A stretch of 45,344 nt of DNA from Coraliomargarita sp. (lineage in GTDB: Bacteria; Verrucomicrobiota; Verrucomicrobiia; Opitutales; Coraliomargaritaceae), in assembly GCA_002699365.1 (NCBI GenBank), contig PAAN01000005.1, positions 27,479-72,822 on the forward strand. Reading direction: 5' to 3'. Below the pieces are notes generated by a model, which saw nothing but the letters and a program-made list of their open reading frames with translations, was not told the origin of the DNA and ran no database searches. Position numbers and translations under genes: made by a program. This document shows positions 1 to 8,539 of this stretch, piece after piece (position 1 is the first letter of the stretch; every line of letters begins with the position of its first letter).

Positions 1-299
1 CCCTGCCAAGCTGCAGATCGTTCGATTGCAATTAAATCGGTAACATGCTCGACTACACAAAGTCGAGCAGGATCGCGCTGACTATCCTCACAAATAGAGC
101 AAGTTTCATTTTCAGAAATATTCCCACATAAGTTGCAACTGCCGACTGACTGCTTCGCCTTACTCAAAGAATCAATTAAGCTACTCATACTCTTTGGTTG
201 TTCTACCAAAAGATGAATGGCTAATCGTTCAGAAGAGCGATGCCCTAGTCCTGGAAGGCCCTTTAACGCATGCAATAAGCTCTCGTATGCGGGAGTCAC
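1..299 (-). CDS. recR: Recombination protein RecR, N-terminal part (cut by window edge)
   Basis: This is the first 99 residues of RecR, the toroidal DNA-binding protein that acts with RecO and RecF to load RecA at gaps. My own translation from a GTG start at 299 gives the helix-hairpin-helix region (LHALKGLPGLGHRSSERLAI), then a four-cysteine zinc finger (CNLCG and, after eight residues, CSIC), then the beginning of the Toprim domain (LCVVEHVTDLIAIE). RecR is normally about 200 residues, so roughly half is missing beyond position 1. The GTG lies 1 nt after the ybaB stop, the usual ybaB-recR operon arrangement. There is no in-frame ATG near this position, so GTG is the probable start. Confidence 0.93.
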   Translation of the reverse strand, partial: MTPAYESLLHALKGLPGLGHRSSERLAIHLLVEQPKSMSSLIDSLSKAKQSVGSCNLCGNISENETCSICEDSQRDPARLCVVEHVTDLIAIERSAAWQ

Positions 300-300
300 G

Positions 301-612
301 TTAGATCAAGCCTGGAAATCCACCCATGCCAGATGAAACAGATCCCATAGCTGATTCACTGGTATCTTTAGCTTTTTGCGCAGCTTCTTGAATAGCAGAC
401 AATACAGTAACCTCAATAAATTCAGCATCTTCCTTAAGGAATTCAGGGTCGATTTTGACTGATTTAAACTCACCCTGACCAGTAACTGCTATTTGAATAG
501 CACCGCCACCGCTGGAAACCTCAATAACTTTTTCAGCAAGTTCCTCTTGGATTACTTGCATTTGTTTCTGCATTTTTTGCGCCTGCTTTAATAACTTACC
601 AACACCTGCCAT
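301..612 (-). CDS. ybaB: YbaB/EbfC nucleoid-associated protein
   Basis: A 103-residue protein of the YbaB/EbfC family: small dimeric DNA-binding proteins of the nucleoid. The N-terminal helix is rich in Met, Gln and Lys (LLKQAQKMQKQMQVIQEELA). It is followed by the conserved region VIEVSSGGGAIQIAVTGQGE, the segment SVKIDPEFL, and a Gly/Met-rich tail (SSGMGGFPGLI), all as in the family. Length is normal. It sits directly upstream of recR on the same strand, the classic pairing, often with dnaX further upstream; here an FHA gene lies upstream instead. The ATG at 612 has no Shine-Dalgarno sequence. Confidence 0.95.
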   Translation of the reverse strand: MAGVGKLLKQAQKMQKQMQVIQEELAEKVIEVSSGGGAIQIAVTGQGEFKSVKIDPEFLKEDAEFIEVTVLSAIQEAAQKAKDTSESAMGSVSSGMGGFPGLI

Positions 613-713
613 GATAACAAATTAATGAATTTTAGTGATAGGTGAATATCGCCACTGCCTTCACTTAGAGTCAAGTTGATTAATCCAATCAAAGATAATG
701 GCAGAGTTACTCT

Positions 714-1325
714 TTATTTATTAACTATTATACGAAATTTAATATTATCGCTTCTCCTACCTAAGGTTAAGCTATTTTCACCAGACCTAAGCTTCATAAC
801 ACTAACACCATTTATTAAATTACCAAAACGACGACCATTGATAATTGTACCAAGGCGACTATTTAGATCTTTTATGTAAACATGATCATTATTAATTTTG
901 ATCATACAATGCCGTTTAGACAGAGAATAAGGCTCTGTTTGCGAAACATAGAGATCTGGTGGATTTACAGACATATAAGAAACAGTAGACCTACGGCGAC
1001 CGATAACAAATGTAGAACCTTCGATGCGACGACGCGCACATAGAGATTGTGATTTAGTTACAGTAGAATCTGGTTCAATCCAAACCTCACATAAATTAGA
1101 TGCCGTGTCTAAAGAAACGTCATTTTCCTCAGCGATTGCTGCCCCGATAGATGGGCTCGAACTCGCTAATGGATCGATTAGATTGCTGTCGTGTTTAGCA
1201 ACATTAGATGAACTGTTACGATCCAGTAGAAAAGTGATACCAGTAACTCTCATGCAATTTTTTAAAATGCACTTAGCTAAAGATACCAAATAGTCGGATA
1301 TACCACACACGCAACAGTTCTGCAT
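714..1325 (-). CDS. FHA-domain protein
   Basis: The C-terminal half is a forkhead-associated domain, a phosphothreonine-recognition module. Visible family features are FVIGRRR, the S-x-x-H signature in SLSKRHCMI, the strand VYIKDLNSRLGTIINGRR, and a closing LRSGENSLTLGRR. The first 110 residues resemble nothing I recognise. The outer ATG at 1325 gives a Cys-rich leader (MQNCCVCG) that looks unlike a real N-terminus. The internal ATG at 1253 (MRVTGITFLLDRN) is a good alternative giving 179 residues. Neither start has a Shine-Dalgarno sequence. The gene stands alone, so its partner kinase or signalling role cannot be deduced. Confidence 0.8.
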   Translation of the reverse strand: MQNCCVCGISDYLVSLAKCILKNCMRVTGITFLLDRNSSSNVAKHDSNLIDPLASSSPSIGAAIAEENDVSLDTASNLCEVWIEPDSTVTKSQSLCARRRIEGSTFVIGRRRSTVSYMSVNPPDLYVSQTEPYSLSKRHCMIKINNDHVYIKDLNSRLGTIINGRRFGNLINGVSVMKLRSGENSLTLGRRSDNIKFRIIVNK

Positions 1326-1355
1326 GTTACGCAGATGTTACTTAGATGTTACTTA
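1323..1355. repeat. 11-bp tandem repeat at the FHA gene start
   Basis: Two perfect adjacent copies of GATGTTACTTA (1334-1344 and 1345-1355) are preceded by a degenerate copy CATGTTACGCA (1323-1333) that overlaps the outer FHA start codon. The 11-bp period is one helical turn, so this could be a protein-binding array or simple slippage. Confidence 0.6.
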
Positions 1356-1500
1356 TTTCAAGCAGTAAATGAAGAATGTAACCAAATTAATAAATTTATT
1401 ACATATGAGGTGCGTATATTTACTTAAAAACTATAACTTACTCCGATTATTCTAAAAATATAAAGAAATATTTTATAATTATAAACTTTTGAAAAATAAT

Positions 1501-2424
1501 TCAAAAATCACTTAATATTGCTTCATATCCAGAGCGAAACTCTGGAAAAATTGGCTGCCATCCAAAAGATTCAATGAGCTTATTATTAGCAATGATACGA
1601 TCGGGCATAGAACCTTCACGATGCCTAACTCTTAAAGAAGTAGAACTTGGATCAAAAACTGGCTGCTTAAGGCCTAACTTAGAGGCCAAATAAGAAACCA
1701 GTTCATGCTTAAATGACGGATTACCGTCTGATAGATTAAAAATTCCAGACTCTACATTTTTCTCCGAAGACAACGCAATTAACAGAGCATTGACTGCATC
1801 ATTGCAGTGGATTAAATTAAGATGATAATCTCCTCTACCAGCAATAATACTTGAGCCTGCCTTTAATTGATCTAGTAAATAATGACGCTTAGGACCATAG
1901 ATTCCAGCTAACCTGAATATATAATGCTTCTGGAATAGTGACTGCTGCTCTTGAATTAATCGTTCCGATTCCAGAAGTAATAGAGCCGACTCGGAGCAGT
2001 CTTGCGTGCTCATCTGCTCAGTAACTACAACTCCACCACCTTGAGGATAAACAGATGTGCTACTAGTGTAGATAAAATTATTTAATTTTTGGGTATTAGC
2101 CCAATCGAGAATTACTTTTTGTCCATCTACATAAGATTGGCGGTAGCCCAAAAGACCGCCACCTGCAGAACTGACACAATTGACTGCCGATTGATAAGGA
2201 AGCTGCAAATAATTTGGCCAATTTGCATCGTGTAAATCACACTGTAAGACTTCTTTAGCACCCAAGGAACGGAGCAATTCAGCTTGCGATTGATTACGGG
2301 TTAAAGCACCAACACGAACACCATTGCCTAAGAGTACTTTTGCTAAAGCAGTACCAATGTAGCCACATCCGAAAATCATTACCGATTCTGGCAATTCCTT
2401 AAATTTTAGGTTATTTTGAATCAT
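1501..2424 (-). CDS. NAD(P)-dependent epimerase/dehydratase-like protein (extended SDR)
   Basis: An extended short-chain dehydrogenase/reductase with a Rossmann nucleotide-binding motif near the start (VMIFGCGYIGTALAKVLL, a GxGxxG loop). It then has a strand ending in VNCVSSAGGG, an active-site-like region FIYTSSTSVYPQGG, and the late motif IFNLSDGNPSF. It resembles YeeZ-type NAD-dependent epimerases, but the substrate is unknown. An ATG at 2484 in the same frame would overlap the leader of divergent hemF and adds a non-family N-terminus, so I prefer the ATG at 2424 (MIQNNLKF), giving 307 residues and about 60 bp of shared promoter space. The YxxxK pair is not obvious, since no Lys follows the Tyr of SVYPQ at the usual distance. 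Confidence 0.8.
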   Translation of the reverse strand: MIQNNLKFKELPESVMIFGCGYIGTALAKVLLGNGVRVGALTRNQSQAELLRSLGAKEVLQCDLHDANWPNYLQLPYQSAVNCVSSAGGGLLGYRQSYVDGQKVILDWANTQKLNNFIYTSSTSVYPQGGGVVVTEQMSTQDCSESALLLLESERLIQEQQSLFQKHYIFRLAGIYGPKRHYLLDQLKAGSSIIAGRGDYHLNLIHCNDAVNALLIALSSEKNVESGIFNLSDGNPSFKHELVSYLASKLGLKQPVFDPSSTSLRVRHREGSMPDRIIANNKLIESFGWQPIFPEFRSGYEAILSDF

Positions 2425-2485
2425 GCGGAATAAATGTATCAAAGTCTTGTACCAAAGAAACTGATGATGCAACATAAGGTTCAAA

Positions 2486-3418
2486 ATGTCTGATCCAAAT
2501 TTAAATCTTGTCCGCTCCTATTTGACCGATCTACAGGAACTTATTTGTTCAAGAATTAAACGCTATGAAAGCTCCAAGTGTTTTATAATTGATGACTGGG
2601 ATAGAAAGATTGGATCTAGTAACGGCGCTGGAAGCTCCCGCGTTTTAGAAGACGGACAAATATTTGAAAAGGTAGGCATTAATTTTTCTGATGTTCAAGG
2701 CGACCGTCTCCCTGAATCAGCCACGACCATGCGACCAGAATTAGCAGGGGCAAGCTTCCAAGCTATGGGTGTTTCACTAGTTATTCACCCGCTTAATCCA
2801 CACGTACCAACCACACATATGAATGTACGTTTCATTCATGTATCGCCAAACTCCGGGCAAGCAGTTTGGTGGTTTGGAGGAGGTTTTGATTTAACCCCAT
2901 ACTATGGATATGATGAAGATGCCATCCATTGGCACCAAAATGCTAAAATTGCATGCGATAGAATCGAACCAAATTTATACCAGGCATATAAAAAAGCTTG
3001 TGATGACTACTTTTACTTACCTCACCGCAAGGAAGCTCGGGGAATTGGTGGTATATTTTTTGACGATATATCGCTCGATGGATTTGATAAATCATTCGCA
3101 TTAATACAATCAGTCGGTGATCAATTTATGGATGCCTATGAACCAATCATAGAGCGGCGCAAGGACTCTCCTTTCACCGACGCACAAAGACAGTTTCAAC
3201 TTTACAGACGTGGGCGCTATGTGGAATTTAACCTAGTTTACGATCGTGGAACACTTTTTGGGCTACAATCTAATGGACGAACAGAGTCTATTCTAATGTC
3301 GCTACCACCTAAAGTGCGTTGGGATTATAATTGGAGTCCTAAAGTTGGTAGCCAAGAAGCTCTCCTCTACGAGCGTTTTTTACAAGTTCAAGACTGGGTA
3401 TCTATGCAAGCTGAATAA
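2486..3418 (+). CDS. hemF: Oxygen-dependent coproporphyrinogen III oxidase
   Basis: HemF converts coproporphyrinogen III to protoporphyrinogen IX using O2. The 310-residue sequence carries the full set of family blocks in order: FEKVGINFSDV, the conserved HPLNPHVPTTHMNVRF with its histidines, WWFGGGFDLTPYY, HRKEARGIGGIFFDD, and the long C-terminal signature beginning RRGRYVEFNLVYDRGT. Length is typical. The start has a weak AAGG six bases upstream, one of very few SD-like signals in the window. It is the first gene of a hemF-hemE-hemG run and implies an aerobic or microaerobic lifestyle. Confidence 0.97.
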   Translation: MSDPNLNLVRSYLTDLQELICSRIKRYESSKCFIIDDWDRKIGSSNGAGSSRVLEDGQIFEKVGINFSDVQGDRLPESATTMRPELAGASFQAMGVSLVIHPLNPHVPTTHMNVRFIHVSPNSGQAVWWFGGGFDLTPYYGYDEDAIHWHQNAKIACDRIEPNLYQAYKKACDDYFYLPHRKEARGIGGIFFDDISLDGFDKSFALIQSVGDQFMDAYEPIIERRKDSPFTDAQRQFQLYRRGRYVEFNLVYDRGTLFGLQSNGRTESILMSLPPKVRWDYNWSPKVGSQEALLYERFLQVQDWVSMQAE

Positions 3419-3489
3419 TAATCGCAATGAACAGCCTTAGAAAACAAGTTCTGATTATTTAACTAATTCTTTATTACCGCTTAATAAAT

Positions 3490-4521
3490 ATGAATTCACG
3501 CGAACGCTTTCTTGCAGCAATTCAATGCCTCCCAGTTGACCGACCTCCGATCTGGCTAATGAGACAGGCAGGACGTTACTTACCTGAGTATAGAGAGCTC
3601 AAAAAAAAGCATAACTTCATTACCATGGTGCAAACACCTGAAATAGCCGCCAAGGTAACCCTACAACCTCTCGAGCGATTTGCGTTAGATGCAGCAATCA
3701 TATTCTCAGACATTCTTGTGATACCAGAAGCACTCGGTCAGGGCTATCACTTTCGCGATGTTGGTGGCATTGGAATGGACTATATTCTAGATAGTCATAA
3801 AAAAATCTCTGCTCTTGATGGAAATGGTATCTCTGAAAAACTCTCATACGTCGCTAATGCGATAAGTTTGACTCGCTCGCATATTGGTATGCAGAAGGCT
3901 CTTCTTGGCTTCACAGGGTCCCCCTGGACGTTAGCATGCTACATGGTAGAAGGTGGCTCATGTAAAGAATTTACTGCGATAAAGAAACTAGCTTGGGACC
4001 AGCCTGAACAATTTGAAGCTCTTATGAATACTCTTACAGATGCAATCGTGCAATACCTTCATCTGCAGATTGATGCTGGAGCCGATGCGGTACAAATCTT
4101 TGATTCATGGGGAGCAGTATGTCCATTCGCACACTACGAAAATTGGTCCTTACGCTGGATACGAAAGATTATTAATAGTCTTGATAATCGTGTTCCCGTC
4201 ATACTTTTCGCTAAGGGAATGGCGGATAAATCAGAAATGTTATCGGCTACAGGTGCATCGGCTCTAAGTATGGATTGGACAGTCGATCTTAATGAAATTC
4301 GCAAAAGTCTTCATCACAAGATTGCACTACAAGGCAACTTAGACCCTGCAGTTCTAACCACGACCCCAGAAATCACTCGACTTGAAGCGAGACGTATACT
4401 CGATGAAAACGCCAACCAACCAGGGTTTATCTTTAATTTAGGACACGGCATGCTACCGAACGCAAAGCTTGATTGTGTTGAAGCCTTAATGAAGGAAGTT
4501 ACAGGGGAAAAATATGCCTAA
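3490..4521 (+). CDS. hemE: Uroporphyrinogen decarboxylase
   Basis: HemE decarboxylates the four acetate side chains of uroporphyrinogen III to give coproporphyrinogen III, the step before HemF. The 343-residue protein shows the N-terminal signature PPIWLMRQAGRYLPEYR, the catalytic Asp region AAIIFSDILVIPEALG, the second signature GFTGSPWTLACYMVEGG, then IFDSWGAV, LQGNLDPAVL and FNLGHGMLPNA. It lies 71 bp after hemF and its last 8 bases overlap the hemG start, which indicates co-transcription and probably coupled translation. Confidence 0.97.
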   Translation: MNSRERFLAAIQCLPVDRPPIWLMRQAGRYLPEYRELKKKHNFITMVQTPEIAAKVTLQPLERFALDAAIIFSDILVIPEALGQGYHFRDVGGIGMDYILDSHKKISALDGNGISEKLSYVANAISLTRSHIGMQKALLGFTGSPWTLACYMVEGGSCKEFTAIKKLAWDQPEQFEALMNTLTDAIVQYLHLQIDAGADAVQIFDSWGAVCPFAHYENWSLRWIRKIINSLDNRVPVILFAKGMADKSEMLSATGASALSMDWTVDLNEIRKSLHHKIALQGNLDPAVLTTTPEITRLEARRILDENANQPGFIFNLGHGMLPNAKLDCVEALMKEVTGEKYA

Positions 4522-5866
4522 AACCTGTATCATAGGCGCTGGAGTAACTGGGCTATCAACAGCTTGGCAACTTAAGAAAAGTGGAGAAGATATCGTTGTG
4601 ATCGAATCACATAAAGAAGTCGGTGGAGCCGTTCAGAGTATTTATGATACTGGATATTTAGTGGAGGAAGGTCCTAATTCTATTCAGCTAAAATCTAGGC
4701 AGATGGAAGTATTCCTTAACAGTATTCCAGGACTAAGAGAGCAAATAATTGATGCCCAATCGGATGCAAAGAACCGTTTCATAGTGCGTAACAAGCGACC
4801 CTACCCTGTACCAAGAGGACCTCTAGAATTATTAAGTACTCCACTGTGGTCCAAACTTGGTTGCCTGCGTGTACTAGCTGAATTATTCAAAGTAAAAAGA
4901 TCTGATAAGAATGAAGAAAGCGTAGCTGATTTCTCGAGGCGACGACTTGGTCATGAATTCTACGACTATGCGATCAATCCACTTATTGGAGGTATTTACG
5001 CAGGAAATCCTGAAGCATTATCCATCCGGTATGCATTTCCTAGACTCTACGCATTAGAAAACGAGCATGGGGGCTTAATTCGCGGCAGTATAGCTAAATT
5101 GATAAGCACACCTAAAGGTAGTGCAAACAAGTACTCAAAACGAATTATTAGCTTTAAAGATGGATTGTCTACATTGCCAAAACTAATCGCTAAAGCACTC
5201 GGCGATAGTATCTATTTAGGCAGTAAGATAAATTCAATAGAATCTATTAAAAATAAATGGAGCATAAAATGGGATAATCAATCGGAACTATTTGATCGGA
5301 TAATCGTAACAGTACCTGCACACGCATTAAGTAAATTACCGTTTAAAAATAATCTTAAAAATAAATTTTCTCAATTCTGTGGTATCGACCATCCGCCGCT
5401 TTCAGTGCTTACTCTTGGCTTTAAGCGCGAACATATTAATCACCCTTTAGATGGCTTTGGATTGCTCGTTCCAGAATCTGAAAAACGTACTATCTTAGGT
5501 GTCTTATTTCCATCAAGTATTTTTAAAGGACGAGCGCCAAAAGGAGAAGTTTTACTCACTGTATTTATTGGTGGCGAAAGAAATCCAGAATATGCAACTG
5601 CAAATACTGAAAAGGCTCTAGCGACGGCTATACCAGAAATAAACTCACTTCTTGGAGTTATAGGACCACCAACTTTTGTACATTTAAAGCACTGGGAAAA
5701 AGCCATTCCACAATATAAGATTGGATATGGACGCTACCTTAAAGCACTTAATTTGATTGAAGAGAACTATCCAGGAATACACATTTTGGGCAACTACCGA
5801 AACGGTATCTCGCTGGATGACTGTCTAAGCTCATCCATGTATTTTGGAACAAAAATAAGCCAGTAA
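4514..5866 (+). CDS. hemG: Protoporphyrinogen oxidase, FAD-dependent (HemY/PPOX type)
   Basis: A 450-residue FAD flavoenzyme that oxidises protoporphyrinogen IX to protoporphyrin IX. The N-terminus is the dinucleotide-binding motif TCIIGAGVTGLSTAWQLKKSG followed by VVIESHKEVGGAVQS, and the family block VEEGPNSI follows. FYDYAINPLIGGIYAGNPEALSIR and the C-terminal flavin-binding segment IHILGNYRNGISLDDC also fit this family. It is not the short flavodoxin-type HemG of E. coli; hemG is used here as the generic symbol, and hemY or pgoX are synonyms. The start overlaps the end of hemE and has a GGGG/GGAAA tract upstream that could act as a ribosome-binding site. No ferrochelatase gene follows. 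Confidence 0.93.
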   Translation: MPKTCIIGAGVTGLSTAWQLKKSGEDIVVIESHKEVGGAVQSIYDTGYLVEEGPNSIQLKSRQMEVFLNSIPGLREQIIDAQSDAKNRFIVRNKRPYPVPRGPLELLSTPLWSKLGCLRVLAELFKVKRSDKNEESVADFSRRRLGHEFYDYAINPLIGGIYAGNPEALSIRYAFPRLYALENEHGGLIRGSIAKLISTPKGSANKYSKRIISFKDGLSTLPKLIAKALGDSIYLGSKINSIESIKNKWSIKWDNQSELFDRIIVTVPAHALSKLPFKNNLKNKFSQFCGIDHPPLSVLTLGFKREHINHPLDGFGLLVPESEKRTILGVLFPSSIFKGRAPKGEVLLTVFIGGERNPEYATANTEKALATAIPEINSLLGVIGPPTFVHLKHWEKAIPQYKIGYGRYLKALNLIEENYPGIHILGNYRNGISLDDCLSSSMYFGTKISQ

Positions 5867-5920
5867 ATAGTATTAAATGTTAACTGCGCTTACTATTAGT
5901 GGCGTAAATAACTTAGTTAT

Positions 5921-7111
5921 CTATAGTTCTTTCGCCAGCCATTCAGCGACCAGAAGTGAACTATCTGGCTTGATCAAATCCATTATTTCATCCGCGCCTT
6001 CACTCGCTTGGCTGGATGCATTTTGTTCACACGAAAGTAGTAATTGCTTAGCTAAGACAGTAGGCTTAGCTGCACCTTGTACATATTCAGGATGTAATAC
6101 ACGCTTTAGCAATAGATTAGATATTCCTATAGATTCAACTCTAATCAAACTCCGACCGATCCAATAACTTAGCCAGTTTAACCGGTATATAATAGCTCCA
6201 GGGATCCCGCACAAAGCCACTGCTAATGACATTGTACCAGAACTCATTAAAACTGCTCGAGCAGATTGCTGCTCGCCATGGTTTTGTTTAAACTCTACAA
6301 AAGGCTCCAATTCAGGATACCGGGACAAAATATGCTGCAATGTTCTAAGAATTCGGATACTTGGATAGATAACACTAGCTCTTAATTCGTCGCGACTGGT
6401 TGATTTAGCAATAGCAAAGGATTCTAATAAAACAGGAAATATTCGGTTTACTGCACCCACTCGGCTGCCAGGAAGTAATAAGATAGCACCATTAGCATCA
6501 AATTTAAATGGATGTTTATAGTCTTCTCGTGCAAATGGATGACCGACGAATTCGACGTGGAGGTCGGTATCGTTATAGCAATCTACTTCAAATGGAAAAA
6601 TTACACCTACTTGGTCCAAAATGCGCGCCATATTAAAACGACGCTTAGCCTTCCAAGCCCAAACTTGTGGGCCGATATAGTAACTTAAACCAATCGTTCC
6701 TCCAGCCTTACGACTCCAACCACGCTTATACAATTCCTTCGCCAACCGCAGATTAAAACCTGGGTAATCCACGAAACAAATATGCTTCGGCTGATAACGT
6801 TCAATCCAATCTAAAGTTTCATTAAATAATTTCTTAAAAGAATTATAGTGTTTAATAACCTCAACAAAGCCAACTACGGAAACTTGGGTTAAATCATAAA
6901 GCAGCTGTGCTCCAGCGTTGCCTAACCGCTCACCTCCAAGGCAAGCAACCGATAACTCCGGCCTTATTTTATATAGATCCAATAACAATTTAGACGCATG
7001 CTCATCACCAGAATGTTCACCGGCAATTATAAGCAAGTCGGTAGAGCTACTAAGCGGCGCAGGAAAACAACGAGGTTCCGGAAAACCAAAATCTGGAGAA
7101 TCTACAGCCAA
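5921..7111 (-). CDS. lpxB: Lipid-A-disaccharide synthase
   Basis: LpxB joins UDP-2,3-diacylglucosamine and lipid X to form the lipid A disaccharide, which shows a Gram-negative outer membrane. The family features are LLIIAGEHSGDEHASKLL, FVDYPGFNLRLAKELYKRG, YYIGPQVWAWKAKR, and the nucleotide-sugar site LLPGSRVGAVNRIFPVL. The protein has 396 residues, with about 25 residues before the usual start. The first codon is TTG at 7111 and is immediately preceded in frame by TAA. No ATG exists before the conserved AGEHSGD block, so translation must begin at a non-ATG codon, probably this TTG. It converges with hemG and follows cysN by 93 bp. Confidence 0.94.
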   Translation of the reverse strand: MAVDSPDFGFPEPRCFPAPLSSSTDLLIIAGEHSGDEHASKLLLDLYKIRPELSVACLGGERLGNAGAQLLYDLTQVSVVGFVEVIKHYNSFKKLFNETLDWIERYQPKHICFVDYPGFNLRLAKELYKRGWSRKAGGTIGLSYYIGPQVWAWKAKRRFNMARILDQVGVIFPFEVDCYNDTDLHVEFVGHPFAREDYKHPFKFDANGAILLLPGSRVGAVNRIFPVLLESFAIAKSTSRDELRASVIYPSIRILRTLQHILSRYPELEPFVEFKQNHGEQQSARAVLMSSGTMSLAVALCGIPGAIIYRLNWLSYWIGRSLIRVESIGISNLLLKRVLHPEYVQGAAKPTVLAKQLLLSCEQNASSQASEGADEIMDLIKPDSSLLVAEWLAKEL

Positions 7112-7204
7112 TTATTTTTTAATGAATGAAAGTGCTTTTAATAAAAGTAATTTACGAAACCTAAAAATAAAGAGCAAAATAGTTACTGTAGATTCCTTGC
7201 TACA

Positions 7205-8488
7205 CTATATAATCATACCTGCTGCAACTGTCTCATTAGTCTGCTCATCGATGAGAACAAAACTTCCGGAAATACGATTACGCTTATAACTGTCGGCAAT
7301 TAATGGAGACGATGTACGCAGCGAAATCCTCCCAATATCGTTAAGGCTAAAAATCAAATCATCTTCAATTTTATGTAAAGTATTGATATTAACCTTATAT
7401 TTTACCTCAGAGACAATCGCCATAACCTCCTTCTCGGTGTGGCGTAGTAAATATTTTCCACGACCTGCAAGTTTCTTTGTCGAGGAGAACCAACAAATCA
7501 TCGCTTCAATATTCTGCTTTGGATCAGGTGGATTATTCGGTTTCACTATCATATCGCCACGAGAAATATCAATTTCATCCTTAAGGGTCAGAGCAACTGA
7601 CATGGGAGCGAAAGCCTCGCTTAGTTCGCCATCCATCGTATGGATTGCTTGAATCGTTGATTCAAAACCAGATGGTAAAACCTTCACAGTATCGCCAGGC
7701 TTAAAGACTCCACCAGCAATACGTCCAGCAAAGCCCCTAAAATCATGCCACTTATCTGAGTGCGGTCGAATCACCCATTGAACCGGTAAACGCGCATCAA
7801 TGAGATTCTCATCCGCTCCAATATAAACGGTTTCTAAATGATACAAAAGCGTTGGGCCTTGATACCAAGGCATGTTTGCTGACTTATCTACGATATTATC
7901 GCCCAACAAAGCAGATGCTGGAATAAAGGTAATCTCAACAATGTTATTTAGACGCGATGCAAACTTTTTAAAATCTTCAACAATACTATTATAAGTGTCC
8001 TGCGACCATTCAACTAGATCCATTTTATTAACACACACGACGATGTGTTGGATTCGCAGTAAATTAGCGATAAATGCATGCCGACAGGTCTGCTCAATTA
8101 CGCCCTTTCGAGCATCTACGAGTAATATGGCTAAATTAGCCGTAGAAGCTCCTGTTACCATATTTCGAGTGTACTGAATATGGCCCGGCGTATCTGCAAT
8201 TATAAACTTACGCTTTGGAGTCGCAAAGTAACGATAAGCGACATCAATAGTGATCCCCTGTTCACGCTCGGAACGTAATCCATCCGTTAATAAAGCAAGG
8301 TTAACATGTTCATCCCCGCGTTTTTTTGAACTTGCTTCTACTGCATCCAATTGATCCTCAAAAATAGCTTTTGAATCATATAAAAGCCTTCCTATTAAGG
8401 TACTCTTACCATCATCCACTGAACCTGCAGTGGTGAAACGCAAGAGGTCCATATTTAGGTAACCTGCTGATGTTTTTTCTTCACTCAT
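7205..8488 (-). CDS. cysN: Sulfate adenylyltransferase subunit 1 (GTPase)
   Basis: CysN is the GTP-hydrolysing subunit that drives ATP sulfurylase (CysD) to make adenosine 5'-phosphosulfate. It has a translation-factor-type G domain: P-loop AGSVDDGKSTLIGRLLYDSK, switch II DTPGHIQYTRNMVTGAS, and the guanine-specificity motif NKMD. This is followed by two beta-barrel domains (VIRPHSDKWHDFRGFAGRIAGG). The phrase DVAYRYFATPKRKFIIADTPGH is typical of CysN rather than of EF-Tu or SelB. At 427 residues it is a stand-alone CysN without a fused APS kinase, consistent with the separate cysC. It lies 51 bp downstream of cysD. Confidence 0.96.
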   Translation of the reverse strand: MSEEKTSAGYLNMDLLRFTTAGSVDDGKSTLIGRLLYDSKAIFEDQLDAVEASSKKRGDEHVNLALLTDGLRSEREQGITIDVAYRYFATPKRKFIIADTPGHIQYTRNMVTGASTANLAILLVDARKGVIEQTCRHAFIANLLRIQHIVVCVNKMDLVEWSQDTYNSIVEDFKKFASRLNNIVEITFIPASALLGDNIVDKSANMPWYQGPTLLYHLETVYIGADENLIDARLPVQWVIRPHSDKWHDFRGFAGRIAGGVFKPGDTVKVLPSGFESTIQAIHTMDGELSEAFAPMSVALTLKDEIDISRGDMIVKPNNPPDPKQNIEAMICWFSSTKKLAGRGKYLLRHTEKEVMAIVSEVKYKVNINTLHKIEDDLIFSLNDIGRISLRTSSPLIADSYKRNRISGSFVLIDEQTNETVAAGMII

Positions 8489-8539
8489 GGTAATTATATA
8501 AACTAGTCCTTGTACTATTTTTATCGGTTACTTTTTGGT

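Noticed and set aside
1455..1474. Stem AAAATAT / ATATTTT as a terminator after the SDR gene at 1501
   Set aside because: It consists only of A-T pairs in A/T-rich DNA, so such a stem is expected by chance and would be weak.
5877..6167. Plus-strand reading frame opposite lpxB, and similar overlapping frames throughout
   Set aside because: They lie wholly within well-supported genes on the other strand or in other frames and show no family features.
7205..8488. CysN as an elongation factor (EF-Tu or SelB)
   Set aside because: The G domain is shared, but the DSK, QYTRNMVTGAS and IRPHSDKWHDFRGF blocks and the neighbours cysD and cysC fix it as CysN.
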